Shown: positions 25,301 to 37,300 of the stretch, in pieces | How the letters are laid out: each line of letters begins with the position of its first letter | Position numbering within the stretch: position 1 is the first letter of the stretch | Assembly: GCA_019279435.1 (NCBI GenBank) | Contig: JAAALK010000287.1 | Span: 30,504,162-30,568,161 of the forward strand | Reading direction: 5' to 3' | DNA length: 64,000 nucleotides | Origin: Zizania palustris | Taxonomy: Eukaryota; Streptophyta; Magnoliopsida; Poales; Poaceae | The notes under the pieces: model-generated | Told to the model about the DNA's origin: nothing | Databases searched by the model: none | Seen by the model: only the letters and a program-made list of their open reading frames with translations | Position numbers and translations under genes: made by a program

Positions 25301-28300
25301 CTCAAGAACAGAATTCACTCCAAGGTGATTTTACGGCAGAAGCATATTCTATCTCCGCAACATGACTTGGGCTGTTGCCTATGCAACACTGGAGTGGATG
25401 AATCCTCAGCTCACTTGTTTTTTGAGTGCCCATTCAGCGTCCAGTGCTGGAGCTTCCTCCGCATCAATTGGACTGATTGTGACATCATTGAAGACAAGTT
25501 ACTTCTGGCCAAGCGGACATTTCGCAAAGATTTCTTCATGGACATTGTGCTTATTGTGTCCTGGTCAATCTGGCTGTTTAGAAATCAATGTATTTTTCAC
25601 AATGTAGTGCCGGATTTCTCGGCTTGGATGAACATTTTTCTTGTAACTTTCTCTATTCAATCTTTGCGCTTCTCGCCCCCCCTTCGGATTTCTACCCGCT
25701 GTTGGTTGGAATCGTTGTAACCCTCACACTCGCTTGTTTTTCATGGGGCTCGTCCCCTTGTTTCGTTTTAATATAATTTTAGTAGGAGCCTCTCCTGCTA
25801 ACCTCAAAAAAATAGCTTATACTCTTGTAGTTGTAGGTCATACATTTTAATTTTTTATTTTTCAGCTCACATGCCTTGTGACTGAGATTATGTGCTGATG
25901 TGAGTCATGTGACTCTTCTACTGCTTACTTTAGCTGGTAAAATGTTAACATTAGCTGACTGTTGGCATCACATTCTACTAATATAAGTATATATGCCAGA
26001 TTGCCAGAAGCTGAAATTCACCTTATGGGTAATGGCAAGGCCATGCTCAAGCACCATTCAAAAGAAATAAATAACCTCAGCATCAAATCAGACTTGATCT
26101 CTAATTCTTTATGATGTTATTCGGAGAATATACTAAAATATTTTTCTTTTGTTACAGAAAGCAGTTTTATCTGTGTTGACAGAAGCATGCTGTGTAAAAG
26201 TGCCACAGAATCCAGAAAAACCAAGAAAAGAGCGAAATACTATCTCCATCTTGGAGGCTATCTTGAAAAAGTGCCGTGTTGCCTTGCGCTCTGCAATTTC
26301 CTCAGATGAATCAAAGATTTTTGGAAATTTGCTTGGAACTACTCTAATGAATTCTAATGAGAATGAGGATGAGGGCATCCTAGGATTCCCTGGTATGGTG
26401 TCTCGCCCTTTGGACTTTCGCACAATTGATATAAGGCTGGCTATGGGAGCTTACTGTGGATCTTGGGAGGCTTTTCTTGAGGATGTACAGGAAGTATGCT
26501 TTTCTTTAACACCTTCATAAATTTATTCAATGATGATGTGCATGATATATGTTCTGAGATTTTTCATCAATGTTGTTCATGTGTGTCAAAGCCTCGAAGG
26601 AATTGCCACAAATCGATGGTATATTCTGAAATTTACTAGGTTATCATTTTTTGAACCTACTAGAAATATTTGTCCATTTACATGGCTAATTGTGCAGTTC
26701 AAAAAATACAGAAACATATGTGTTCTGATTGATACGCTATTTTTGGAAGCTTTGCCATGTAATATCTTGGAGTAAGCCCTCTGCAAGAAGTTCCCTGGTT
26801 AAATTATGATGCCATTATGCTTTCCTGCAGGTAATACACAATCTGCACACTGCATTTGGTGATCGCCCTGATGTGGTTGAAATGGTTGTAGCATTGTCTC
26901 AGAATTTTGAGTCATTATACAAGACAGAGGTTAATCACTTAATCCTATTTATCCCTGTTTCACCTTACTTTTTCTGTTCAGCTTTCAGGGGTGCATAATT
27001 AGTTGTGCTAACTGTAGGAAGAGATGATGGATAGATTCCTCTCCCTAGGGTTGGGAGGATAAAAGGGGAGCCTTACAGGAGGGGCCCACACACCAGGGGC
27101 CCCACACACACACACTCTAACACCCCCCGCAGTCGAAACTCCGGCGCAGCGGATGTTGAGACTGGAGCGGAACTCGGAGAAGGTGGAGGAAGGCAAGCCT
27201 TTGGTGAAGATGTCGGCGAACTGGGAGGTGGTAGGCACATGTAGGACACGGATAGCTCCCACGGCGACACGATCACGAACGAAGTGGAGGTCAATTTCCA
27301 CATGCTTGGTGCGTTGGTGCTGGACGGGGTTGGTGGAGAGGTAGACGGCGCTGACGTTGTCGCAGTAGACCAACGTACTCCTGGCGAGGGGGCAATGGAG
27401 CTCCCCGAGGAGCTGCCGGAGCCAGGATGCCTCGGCCACCCCATTAGCAACAGCCCGGTACTCAGCCTCGGCACTAGGAGCGGGAGACAACCGGCTGCCG
27501 CTTGGATGACCTAAGACACGAGGTTGCCACCAAGGAAGACGGCGTAGCCGGAGGTGGAGCGACGCGTGTCTGGGCAGCCCGCCCAGTCGGCGTCAGTGTA
27601 AACCACGAGGTCAGCAGCAGGAGAACGCCGAAGGTGAAGCCCAAAGTCGAGGGAGCCACGCAGATAGCGGAGAATCCGCTTCATAGCGGTAAGGTGTGGG
27701 TCCCTGGGGTCGTGCATGTGAAGGCACACCTGCTGCACCGCATAGGAGATATCCGGCCGAGTGAAAGTGAGGTACTGAAGGGCGCCAGCAATGCTTCGGT
27801 AGGCAGTGGGATCATCCACCAGTGTGCCCTTTGTACCGGAAATCTTGGACTGAGCATCGACTGGAGTGGCACAGGGCTTGCAGTCAGTCATCCCTGCGCG
27901 TTGGAGGACATCCAAGGCGTACTGGCGCTGGTGAAGGAAGAGGCCATCAGGGCGGTGTTCCACTGTCACGCCCAAGAAGTGATGGAGCACACCAAGGTCC
28001 TTCATGGCAAACTCCTGCTGCAACGAGGAGACAATCCGCTGAAGTAGAGACTGGCTGGACGCAGTGAGGATAATGTCATCCACAAAAAGCAGCAAGTAAG
28101 CTGAGTCAGCACCGCGGTGGAGGACAAACAAAGAAGTGTCACTCTTGGCTTTGCTGAACCCCACAAATACCAGGAAGGAGACGAACCGACTGTACCAAGC
28201 CCGAGGAGCCTGCTTCAAACCATACAGAGACTTGTTGAGCCGGCAAACACGCTCAGGGTGAGCAGGATCCACAAAACCCGCAGGCTGGCTGCAGTACACA

Positions 28301-31300
28301 GTCTCCGTCAGGGTGCCATGGAGGAAGGCATTCTTCACATCAAGCTGGTGAACTGGCCAGGACCGCGAGAGAGCCAGGGAGAGCACGGTCCGAACAGTCG
28401 CAGGCTTCACCACCGGGCTGAAGGTCTCATCATAGTCAACTCCAGGGCGCTGGGTGAAACCCCGAAGGACCCAGCGAGCCTTGTAGCGATCCAGCGATCC
28501 ATCTGCCTTGCGTTTGTGTGTCCAGATCCACTTGCCGGTGACCACATTGCAGCCAGAGGGGCGAGGCACCAGGTCCCAGGTCTGATTAGCCAGAAGGGCT
28601 GCATATTCTTCCTCCATCGCGTGGCGCCAGTGAGGATCCGCCAGGGCGCCACGAACAGTGGAGGGTATGGGAGAGACTGGCGGCGCTTGTAGCGGCGGAG
28701 AGGACCAGGCGGTCAACTGGAAAGAGGACCCCCGCAGCCCGCCGAGTCACCATCGGGTGAGTGTGGCGGGGATCACGGTGGAGGAGGGGCGGGTGGTACA
28801 CCGGCGGCTCGGCGCGAGAGCAGGCCGGTGCAACCCCCGTCGGGCGGCGCTGGTAGACCCGAACAGGGTTGGCGTAGCGGGAAGAAGATGCTGGGGCCGC
28901 GCGTGGCGCGGCAGGTGTCGCGGGGACACGGGGCACGGCCGGGGCCGTGTCCGGGGCGGAACACGGCGCCGACGGCAACAGCGGGCCAACCCCGGGCACA
29001 AGAGGCAACAGGGACGGGGCCGCGTGCTGCACGGACGAGGATGCCGGGGCCGCGCATGGCGCGGAGGGCAACGCCGGCTGGTGAGGAGTGGCCGCACGTG
29101 GCACAGCCAGGGGCACGGTGGCCGCGGCCGGCACGACGTTCAGCCCCGCTGTCACACACGACTCGTCAGATGGCGGGAGAGCCACCGGAACAGCCGGGGA
29201 TGTACCTGCAGAAGACAAAGGTGGCTGGACCACCGGGTCAGTAGAAAACAGGGAGTCCAACTCAAGGTTGGTGGTGGGTGTGGAGTCAACGGAGAAAGGA
29301 AAGACGGACTCAGTGAAGATGACATGTCGTGAGATAAGAACACGACGAGAGGAGAGGTCAAAGCAACGGTACCCCTTATGATCGGGGGAGTAGCCAAGAA
29401 ACGCACACAAGGTCGAGCGGGGCGCAAGCTTATGAGGAGCAGTGGCAGAAGTGTTGGGATAGCAAGCACACCCGAAAACACGAAGGTGAGTGTAGGAAGG
29501 TGGGGTACCAAACAAGGCATGGTGAGGGGTGGGAGCGCTCGTGGCCTTAGAAGGCAGGCGATTGAGCACATAGGTGGCAGTGAGGAGGCTCTCAGCCCAG
29601 AAGCGAGCGGGAGCCGAAGCCTGAAAGAGCATGGAGCGCATAACATTATTAGTGGTACGAATCATGCGCTCAGCCTTGCCATTCTGAGGGGAGGTATAGG
29701 GGCAGGACATGCGCAACTGGACTCCCTTCGAGAGGAAGAAAGCCCGGGAAGCAGAGTTGTCAAACTCACGACCATTATCACACTGGACGGCCTTGATAGT
29801 AACCCCAAATTGAGTAGATACCCAAGCAAAGAAGTGAGTGAGCGTGGGGAAGGCATCCGACTTGGACCGCAAAGGAAACGTCCATGAGTAATGAGAAAAA
29901 TCATCAAGAACAACCAGATAATATTTATAACCAGAGATACTCATGATCGGAGAGGTCCACAAGTCACAGTGAATAAGGTCAAACGCATGAACAACATGCG
30001 AGGAAGAAATAGAAAAAGGTAGACGAACATGATGACCTAATTGACAAGCATGACAAATATGCTCACTAGTAGCCTTAGTACAAGGAATGGAGGAGCTACG
30101 ACAAAGTTGAGCCAAAATGTCGACATCGGGATGACCAAGCCGGCGGTGCCAGAGTGTGGAGGACGCTGTGGCGGCAAGGGCGAACGAAGGTGGAGCAGCG
30201 GAAGGTGGAAGATGAAGAGTGTAGAGGGGTCCGGTGCTGTCACAACGGAGAAGAGGACGTCGGGTGGTCATATCCTTCACAGTCAAACCAAAGGAGTCAA
30301 ATTCAACAGAACAGGAATTATCAGTGGTGAATTGACGAATGGAAAGAAGGTTGTGAACAATGTCAGGAGCAACAAGAATGTTTTGCAGGCGAAAAGACCC
30401 ACAAGGAGTCGCATCACCCACGGAGGTGACGGGAAGACAAGTGCCATTCCCAACCATGATGGAAGAAGGTTCAGATGGGTGGGGGGCCTGTGAGAGGAGA
30501 TAATACCATCATGGGGAGTGGTGTGGAAGGAAGCACCCGAGTCGGCCACCCAATCCGTGGTGGCCGGCGGAGTCAACGCCATGGTGTTGAAAGACTGGGC
30601 GAGGGCCGACTGATCCCACCCACCGGACCACGGGCCCCACGCCGAAGCAGGCGGGACCGGCCACCCGGTGAGCATGGCCGCAGGTGGGGTAGGAGGCCGA
30701 GGAGTGAACTGTCCCGGCCACATGGAAATGCGCCCCGTCCATGGGTTGGAGAAGGATGGCTAGGGCGCACTCCCAGCGGCAGGAGCTGGCGTGACGGATG
30801 TAGGAGCCGGAGCGCGACCGGTACCACCACGGTGCCCCCCTCCCCGGTGACGACGATCGCCACCACGATCGCCAGCACGCCCCCCCCCCCGCTAGTGGCG
30901 GAACCGGCGGTAGGAGTGCCAAGAAGGGAGGGAGACGGTGACGGCTGTGGGTGGAGGCCGGCCGGATGGGGCCGGAGGCGACTAGAGCAGTCGCGGTAGT
31001 AGATGTGGGAGCGAGTCCCCGGGTCAGCTCCTCGAGTACAAGGTCATCGCGAACCTTGCGGAAGGAGGGGAACGGCACTGTCCGCGTGATCCATGTCCGG
31101 AGATGCGTGTAGCTGTCCCCGAGACCGCGGAGGATGTTGAGGACAAGAGTGCGGTCCGCAACAGGCTCGCCAAGGTCACGAAGGGAATCCGCCATCCCCT
31201 TCATGCGACGGTAGTACTCCGAGATGGAGAGATCCCCCTGGACGAAGGTGCGGAAGGTAGCGTCCAACTGGAGAGCACGAGCCTCGCGGTTGCCAAGGAA

Positions 31301-34300
31301 CTGCCCCTCGATCGCAACCCAGGCCTGCCGAGCGGTGCCACCAAGTTCCCGCACGATGTCTTGGAGCTCGACAGTAATGGACCCAAGAATCCATGACAGC
31401 ACCACGCTGTCCATGCGCCGCCACACGGACCCCTGGGCAACCACCGGAGTGTCGGTGAGGACGTGGTCGTCCAGGGCATAGCGCCGGAGGGTGAGGAGCA
31501 CCAGGTCGCGCCAGCGTGCATAGGAGGACGATGAGGGATCGAGGGTGACAGGCACCAGCGCCCGGATGTTCTGGACACCGGCCGCCTGGGCGTGAAGCTG
31601 TGCGGCATCCGGATCGGCGGCTACAGCAGGAGCCGCGGTGGCAGTGGGGTCAACACCCCTGAGGTGATGCTCGGCCTCAGCGACATGCTGGGCAAGGGCA
31701 TCAGCGGTCTAGCGAGCATTCTCCCAAGTGAGGGCGACTGCCCGCTCACGCGCCCGAGCAGCAACGGCAGCAGTCTTGGCAGTGGCAAGGGCGGCAGCAA
31801 GGGCAGCGTCGGCAGCCACCATATCCGTAGGGGCAAGCCAGCCCGAGGCCACGGCGGTGGGGAGGAGCGGCGGCGGCCCACCCAGGGTCGGCCAGGACAG
31901 CGCAGGGGGAAGGGGGGGCAGCGCCCCCGGGCCCCGGGGGAGGCAGGCGAGGCCGGCAGTAGCAGGAGGGGCCCCCCCATGGTTGGCCAGGCGGGTGGGA
32001 GGGGGGGCGGCCCTGTAGGGGCCAGGGGAGGGCCGGGGGCGGCAGATCCGGCCCCCCCGGCGTCGGGTCCGGGCGGGACAGGCGGGCCGGCGGCGGCGGA
32101 TCCGGCCCCGCCGGCGGCGAGGCAGGGCGGGGGGAGCTCTGCAGCGCCGGATCGGCCGCCCCGGCGGCGGATCCGGGCGGGAGAGGGGCGCCGGCGTCGA
32201 GGAAGGGCGGGGGGAGCTCGGCGGCGCCGGATCGGGCCGCCCCGGCGGCGGATCCGGGCGGGAGAGGGGCGCCGGCGTCGAGAAAGGGCGGGGGAAGTCC
32301 GACAGCGGCGAACCCCGGCGGGGGGAAGCCGGCGGCGGCAGATCCGGTCGGAAGAGGGGCGGATCCGGCCATGGTGGCGGAACCCAGCCCACGAAAAGGG
32401 GAGGAGGAGGAGAAGAAGAAGGTGGTGCTCGCCGGAGGAGGCTCGCCGGCCATGGAGGCGACGGCAGCGGCAGGGAAGAAGAGGAGGGGAGGAGGAGCCT
32501 AATGCTCTGATACCATGTAGGAAGAGATGATGGATAGATTCCTCTCCCTAGGGTTGGGAGGATAAAAGGGGAGCCTTACAGGAGGGGCCCACACACCAGG
32601 GGCCCCACACACACACACACTCTAACACTAACATATCTGATGATTTGTTATGGTAACCTTCCATTCCAGTCATACACTATTGATAAGTGGCTCATCTAGT
32701 GTCTGCTATTTATACAACCATGTATTAAATACTCTTACAAAATGGATTGGGTTATCTGATGATAAAGATAATCAAATGTTCATCTGTGCCACCAGTCCTT
32801 TGATTTAGAACTGAATCACTGATTAGTGCTTCATTTGTCTATTTGGTTTGAAACTCTGCAGAACCTACTTTTTTAACTTGACGATTTTTTCACCTATTAT
32901 GGTTTCAAAACCTCAATCCATGCTTCATATGCTGTCTGGACTATGCTTAACTGTCAGCTTTCCACCAAAAAAATCACAGAAGTGCTGTTGTGCTGCCAGC
33001 TTCTGTTGGTCTTGGCATATTCTGAAATATTTGGAATACAAACAAAATTTCTCCTTCCATCACAAAGATTGTGATGTTGGAAATGTCATGAAAAAATAGA
33101 GGTGCTTCCAAATGCCATTACGAAAGCTAGTAATTATATGAATTATGAAATACCTTCACCAATATCCCAATAAGTTTTCCATCATGTGCTCAGGCCTCAG
33201 CGTTGCCCCTTGACCTACATTGGTTAGGGCATTGTTAACAATCATCAGTTCAGTTCACTCCATCTCAATATGATTTCACATGAGCTAATGATTTCATGAG
33301 CTATTGTTACTAGAAAAAAACACTGTATTCTGCTTGTCTCATCTCATGGGATTGTTGATGCTGATTTGAATATACTATTTTATGTTTTTTAAATAATATA
33401 GCCATGATTATGTAATAAACCTTTATCTTTTCATTTCCCTTTTACTTGGCTGGTGCAGGTTCTCGGCCTTGTTCAGAAATTTGATAATTACCTCTCGGAG
33501 AAGAATGCTGGTTCAGAAATGCACGAGGAGCTATATGCTATTCTGACCGCAGCTAATAGCTTACCCAAAGCTCCATGGGAGGATGGTGTTTGCAAAGTAT
33601 GTGGCATTGATAGAGATGATGATAGTGTTCTGCTATGTGACAAGTGTGACTCAGAATACCATACTTACTGCTTGAATCCCCCTCTAGCCCGTATACCAGA
33701 AGGAAACTGGTACTGCCCATCATGTATGTTAGGTCAAAAGAAAACACAACTTGATCAGGGTGTTCAGGATGTGAAGCAACAGCAAAAGAAGTTTGTGGGG
33801 GAGGAAGCCCATGCCTTTCATGAAGTGCTTAACAAATTAGTGACAGCAATGGAAGAGAAGGAGTATTGGGAGCTTAGCATACAAGAGGTTTGTCTATTAT
33901 CTTTATATTTGAATTAAGTTTCTCTATGGTTGATGTATAGATGTTTCAGTTCTATTTTCTATAGTAATCATTAATTTCTGTGTATAATCTTTGAAAAAGA
34001 AAGTGTGACCATTGGACAAATCTATCTACTCTGTTAATAATTGGCTAAGGAACTGTGAAGTTGTCTAACCTGTTTAGAGTTGAGATTGGTGAAACCATAT
34101 GGGAGATGCTGCAAGGCTGCACGCCTGCACCATAAAAGGCTTGGACTTATCTGACAACTTAACAATTGGCTCATCCAGACATAGTTTTGGGGATGCACGG
34201 GCAGAAAAAATCCAGATTTTTTAGATTACCACTACTAGATGTGGGTTTCTTGAATTGCATACCACCAAATATAAGTTTGCCAAGAGCATGAGGGAGGGCT

Positions 34301-37300
34301 TAAGATGGAACCTTGAGTTGACCTGCTATAAACAGGAGTCCTCTCAGTCAAGGCCAGGCCAATAATTTGGATCTTGGGGCTAATTTTTTTGTCCAAGAAA
34401 TGGTATATATCCTATCATTTGTTGCTTTGGACTTAAAGTTTTGCATCCCGTAAGGAATAATGTGTTTTTCTTATTTTCTCAATGGATAAATATATACCGC
34501 TTAACATGGTTCTTATTTACCCTTTCAATATACCTTGTTATAAGGACTTTGCAATTTGCATACTCTTTTTAGTCTGGTTTGATTTTACATAACTAAAGTG
34601 CTGCTTTCTATTATGATAATGTACAATACTTTTTTTACTTGTCGTTTAGGACATGGACATCTATACAGCCTTCTATGCACACATTGAATCATTTATTTTT
34701 CTAATCATATATCCATAAAAGATACTAATAGTATAATTCCATGAAACCATTTTCGCGGCGGATCTACCAATGTCATTTTCACATATTAAATCTTAATATT
34801 CTTGCATATAATAGTGAGCGAATATTTTGAGGTTTGAGTGCGCGTTTTCTAAAATGGTATCTATTTGTGAACAAAGGGAATACTACAATTACCTAAGCAT
34901 TACTTGGTGCTGATTTCCTTAGTTCACAAAGTGAGTAAGTGACAACCTACATATTTGTTTTGATAATTTATTGTGATGTTTGAATTGCAGAGGATATATT
35001 TGCTGAAATTCCTGTGTGATGAAATGCTCAACACAGCTCTAATTAGAGAGCATCTAGATCAATGTTTGGATAAGTTAGGTGATCTCCAGCAGAAGTTCCG
35101 TGCTTTGAATTTGAATTGAAAGATTTGAAATATAAGGAGGAGAGGACTTCATATGTTAGACAAAGTAGATGGAGCAAAACTGAACGGCACTTTAGCAATA
35201 GTTCTGGGCTAGTAGAAAATCAACAGCATTGCCACCCATGGCATTGGACCATCTTGAAGAGGCTGAACAAGGTAATGTTGGTGTGAACCTCAATGACCCA
35301 GCTGAAGGGGGTCCTGATGAGCAATTGAATGTAGGCAGGCATTACAAAAGTGATAAAGACATGTCCAGTACATCTATGATTGAAGAACATATGTCTTTGG
35401 GACTTTCTGAACAACCGGCAGGAATGGGTACTGACCATATTTATGGGGATGCTATCAATGAAGGGTCCCAGAGTTGTGAGAAGACGTCATTAGGTGTCAA
35501 AAGCAGTACATGTGATAACTTGAACTTGAGAGATACTCAATTTTTGAAACAGCACATGTAGCTACAGTTATCAGCACACCCAGAAGAGAGTTGCCTGATG
35601 AAAATGCAAGCACATCATTCCAAGATAATCTTGAAACAGCAACAACTAAATCAGTTGAGCTTGATACTGATAATAATGAAATGGATACTTTATCGGATGA
35701 TATTTCGAGATTGCAGGTTTCAATTAGTTCACTAGAGTCACAGATTAATATGGCATCATTGAGAAGAGAGTGTCTAGGAAAGGATTCCCTCGGTCGATTG
35801 TACTGGGTTATAGGAAGACCGGGTAACGTCCTTGGTTGGTTGCTGATGGAAGCATGCTGATAGCCAAGGAAACAGATATCAGTATGGTTAACAGCTATCC
35901 TGCATCTACTTATGATTGTAGAGGTTGGAATTCAGCATCTATTTTTATTTATGAATCTGATGAAGAAATCCAGTGCCTTGTTGATTGGTTAAGAGACTAT
36001 GATCCAAGAGAGAAGGAACTGAAAGACTCCATCTTGCAGTGGCAAAGACATCTTTGTCATCAAAGCAGTGCTCCTCTCAGTGACCCTCCAATGTCCAATT
36101 TACCAAAGAGCGAACAGCTCATGGACCTTCCAAATACCAAGGCTGCAGTAATTTTGGAAACAAAAATATGGTCTGCAATTGGATGAGGACACAAGTGATC
36201 TCTTGAAAAAGCGAGGAAGGAAGTTGAAGTCAGGTTCTGAAGAAAGAACATATCGCTGTGACTGTTTGGAACCTGTATGGCCTTCTCGACACCACTGTTT
36301 AACATGTCATGAGACTTGTCTCACATCAACAGAGTTTGAGGGCATAATGATGGAAAATGCAATAAAACCCACCACTCTCCTGATGAAAGCAAAGAAAATG
36401 ATGAGCGAAAAGTGAAGGTTGCCAAATCTGATATCAAGGAAAAAGATTCCCTCGACCGTAGCTCTGTCATTGAGCCATCTTGTGACAGAAAATTGATGCA
36501 ATGCCCATACGACTTTGAAGAAATTTGCAGAAAATTCATCACAAATGACTCAAACAAGGATACAGTAAAGCAAATTGGACTTAATGGATCGAATGGAGTT
36601 CCATCATTTGTGCCTTCGCCTGCATTTTTTCTTGAACCTGCAGTTGTACAAAGTCAAAATAAAAAAGATAGTGAACTCCTCAATGATTGGACTTCCTCTT
36701 TAGAGGAATGCAATGCAATGTCTGCCCAAAAAGATAGGGCAACAGGTTTCCAAGTCTGGTCAAAATAGTCCTGGTAATACAGGTGATGAGAAGGTGCCAA
36801 GATCTAGAAAGCCCGGCCCTGATAATACTTCAGGCGAGGGAGCATCTTCTACAACAGTCAAGCCAACAAGATTACTAGCTGTTAATGGTGGCTTGGTTCT
36901 GGAGTCTTCATTGAGGCCTGTTATAGGACGAAAATCTCACATCCTAAAGCAGCAAAAGATAAACTTGCTTGATATTGATGCAGCCTTGCCCGAGGAAGCA
37001 CTGAGAGCATCAAAGTCTCAGAAAATAAGGTGTTCATGGCGTGCATTTGTCAAAGATGCAGAATCAATATCCCAGGTACTTTAATATACTCATTCACTTT
37101 CTATCACATAAATATATCTATGTAGTTTTAACGAGTTTATACACCAATTTGAATAGTGTTTGGGTAGCATGAATTTATTGGTAGTCTTGGGGTACTGTGT
37201 TAGTTATGTCTAAAATTGTAAGATTATACTCTGGAGCATGCAGCATTTTACTTCACTGTGTTTTTATTTGTGCCTGCCACAGTTTATTTAAATGTAAAAT

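Larger units (their letters stand above)
18742..25811 (+). mobile_element. Full-length plant LINE (L1 type), about 7.07 kb, in MBD9 intron
   Basis: Flanked by a perfect 14-bp target duplication, ATAGCTTATACTCT, at 18728-18741 and 25812-25825, with an A-rich 3' end just before the right copy. It has a 5' leader, ORF1 (about 19015-21818) and ORF2 (22120-25720) in sense with the host gene. It sits in the intron between exons 17906-18214 and 26158-26493, which would otherwise be about 0.9 kb. Both ORFs are frame-broken in the given sequence, so this copy could not move by itself if the sequence is right. Confidence 0.93.
27008..32453 (-). pseudogene. Copia gag-pol polyprotein, frame-broken
   Basis: Begins at ATG 32453 with a long Pro/Ala/Gly-rich extension. 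The gag core follows (VTLDPSSSSYARWRDLVLLT, then LSISEYYRRMKGMADSL), then protease (WVADSGASFHTT). Integrase has an HHCC zinc site (LWHRRLGHPD, then ICHACQLGHH) and the D-D-E core (IHCDLW, VQCDNGREF, SPQNGKAERM). Reverse transcriptase shows KWIWTHKRKADG, VHQLDVKNAFLHG and LLLFVDDIILT. RNase H shows YTDADWAGC, SAEAEYRAV and KHVEIDLHFVRDRV. Frames change at several places: around 31.6, 30.9, 30.45, 28.68 and twice near 27.5 kb. No clear CCHC knuckle was found. The catalytic residues are retained. Confidence 0.88.
27013..32627 (-). mobile_element. Ty1-copia LTR retrotransposon, complete structure, short LTRs
   Basis: 5,615 bp, flanked by a perfect 5-bp duplication CTAAC (27008-27012 and 32628-32632). 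LTRs of only 110 and 112 bp differ by one CA dinucleotide in a CA repeat. The element runs on the minus strand: 5' LTR at 32516-32627, a tRNA-Met primer site TGGTATCAGAGC directly beside it, gag, protease, integrase, reverse transcriptase, RNase H, a G-rich polypurine tract and the 3' LTR at 27013-27122. The order integrase before reverse transcriptase defines copia. It lies antisense in an MBD9-like intron. Near-identical LTRs indicate recent insertion. Confidence 0.95.

Noticed and set aside
27502..28692. Plus-strand open frames of 181 and 191 codons
   Set aside because: Antisense shadows of the copia reverse transcriptase, which is clearly on the minus strand.
31592..32530. 312-codon plus-strand Gly/Arg-rich open frame
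   Set aside because: It is the opposite strand of the GC-rich copia gag leader and has no protein similarity.
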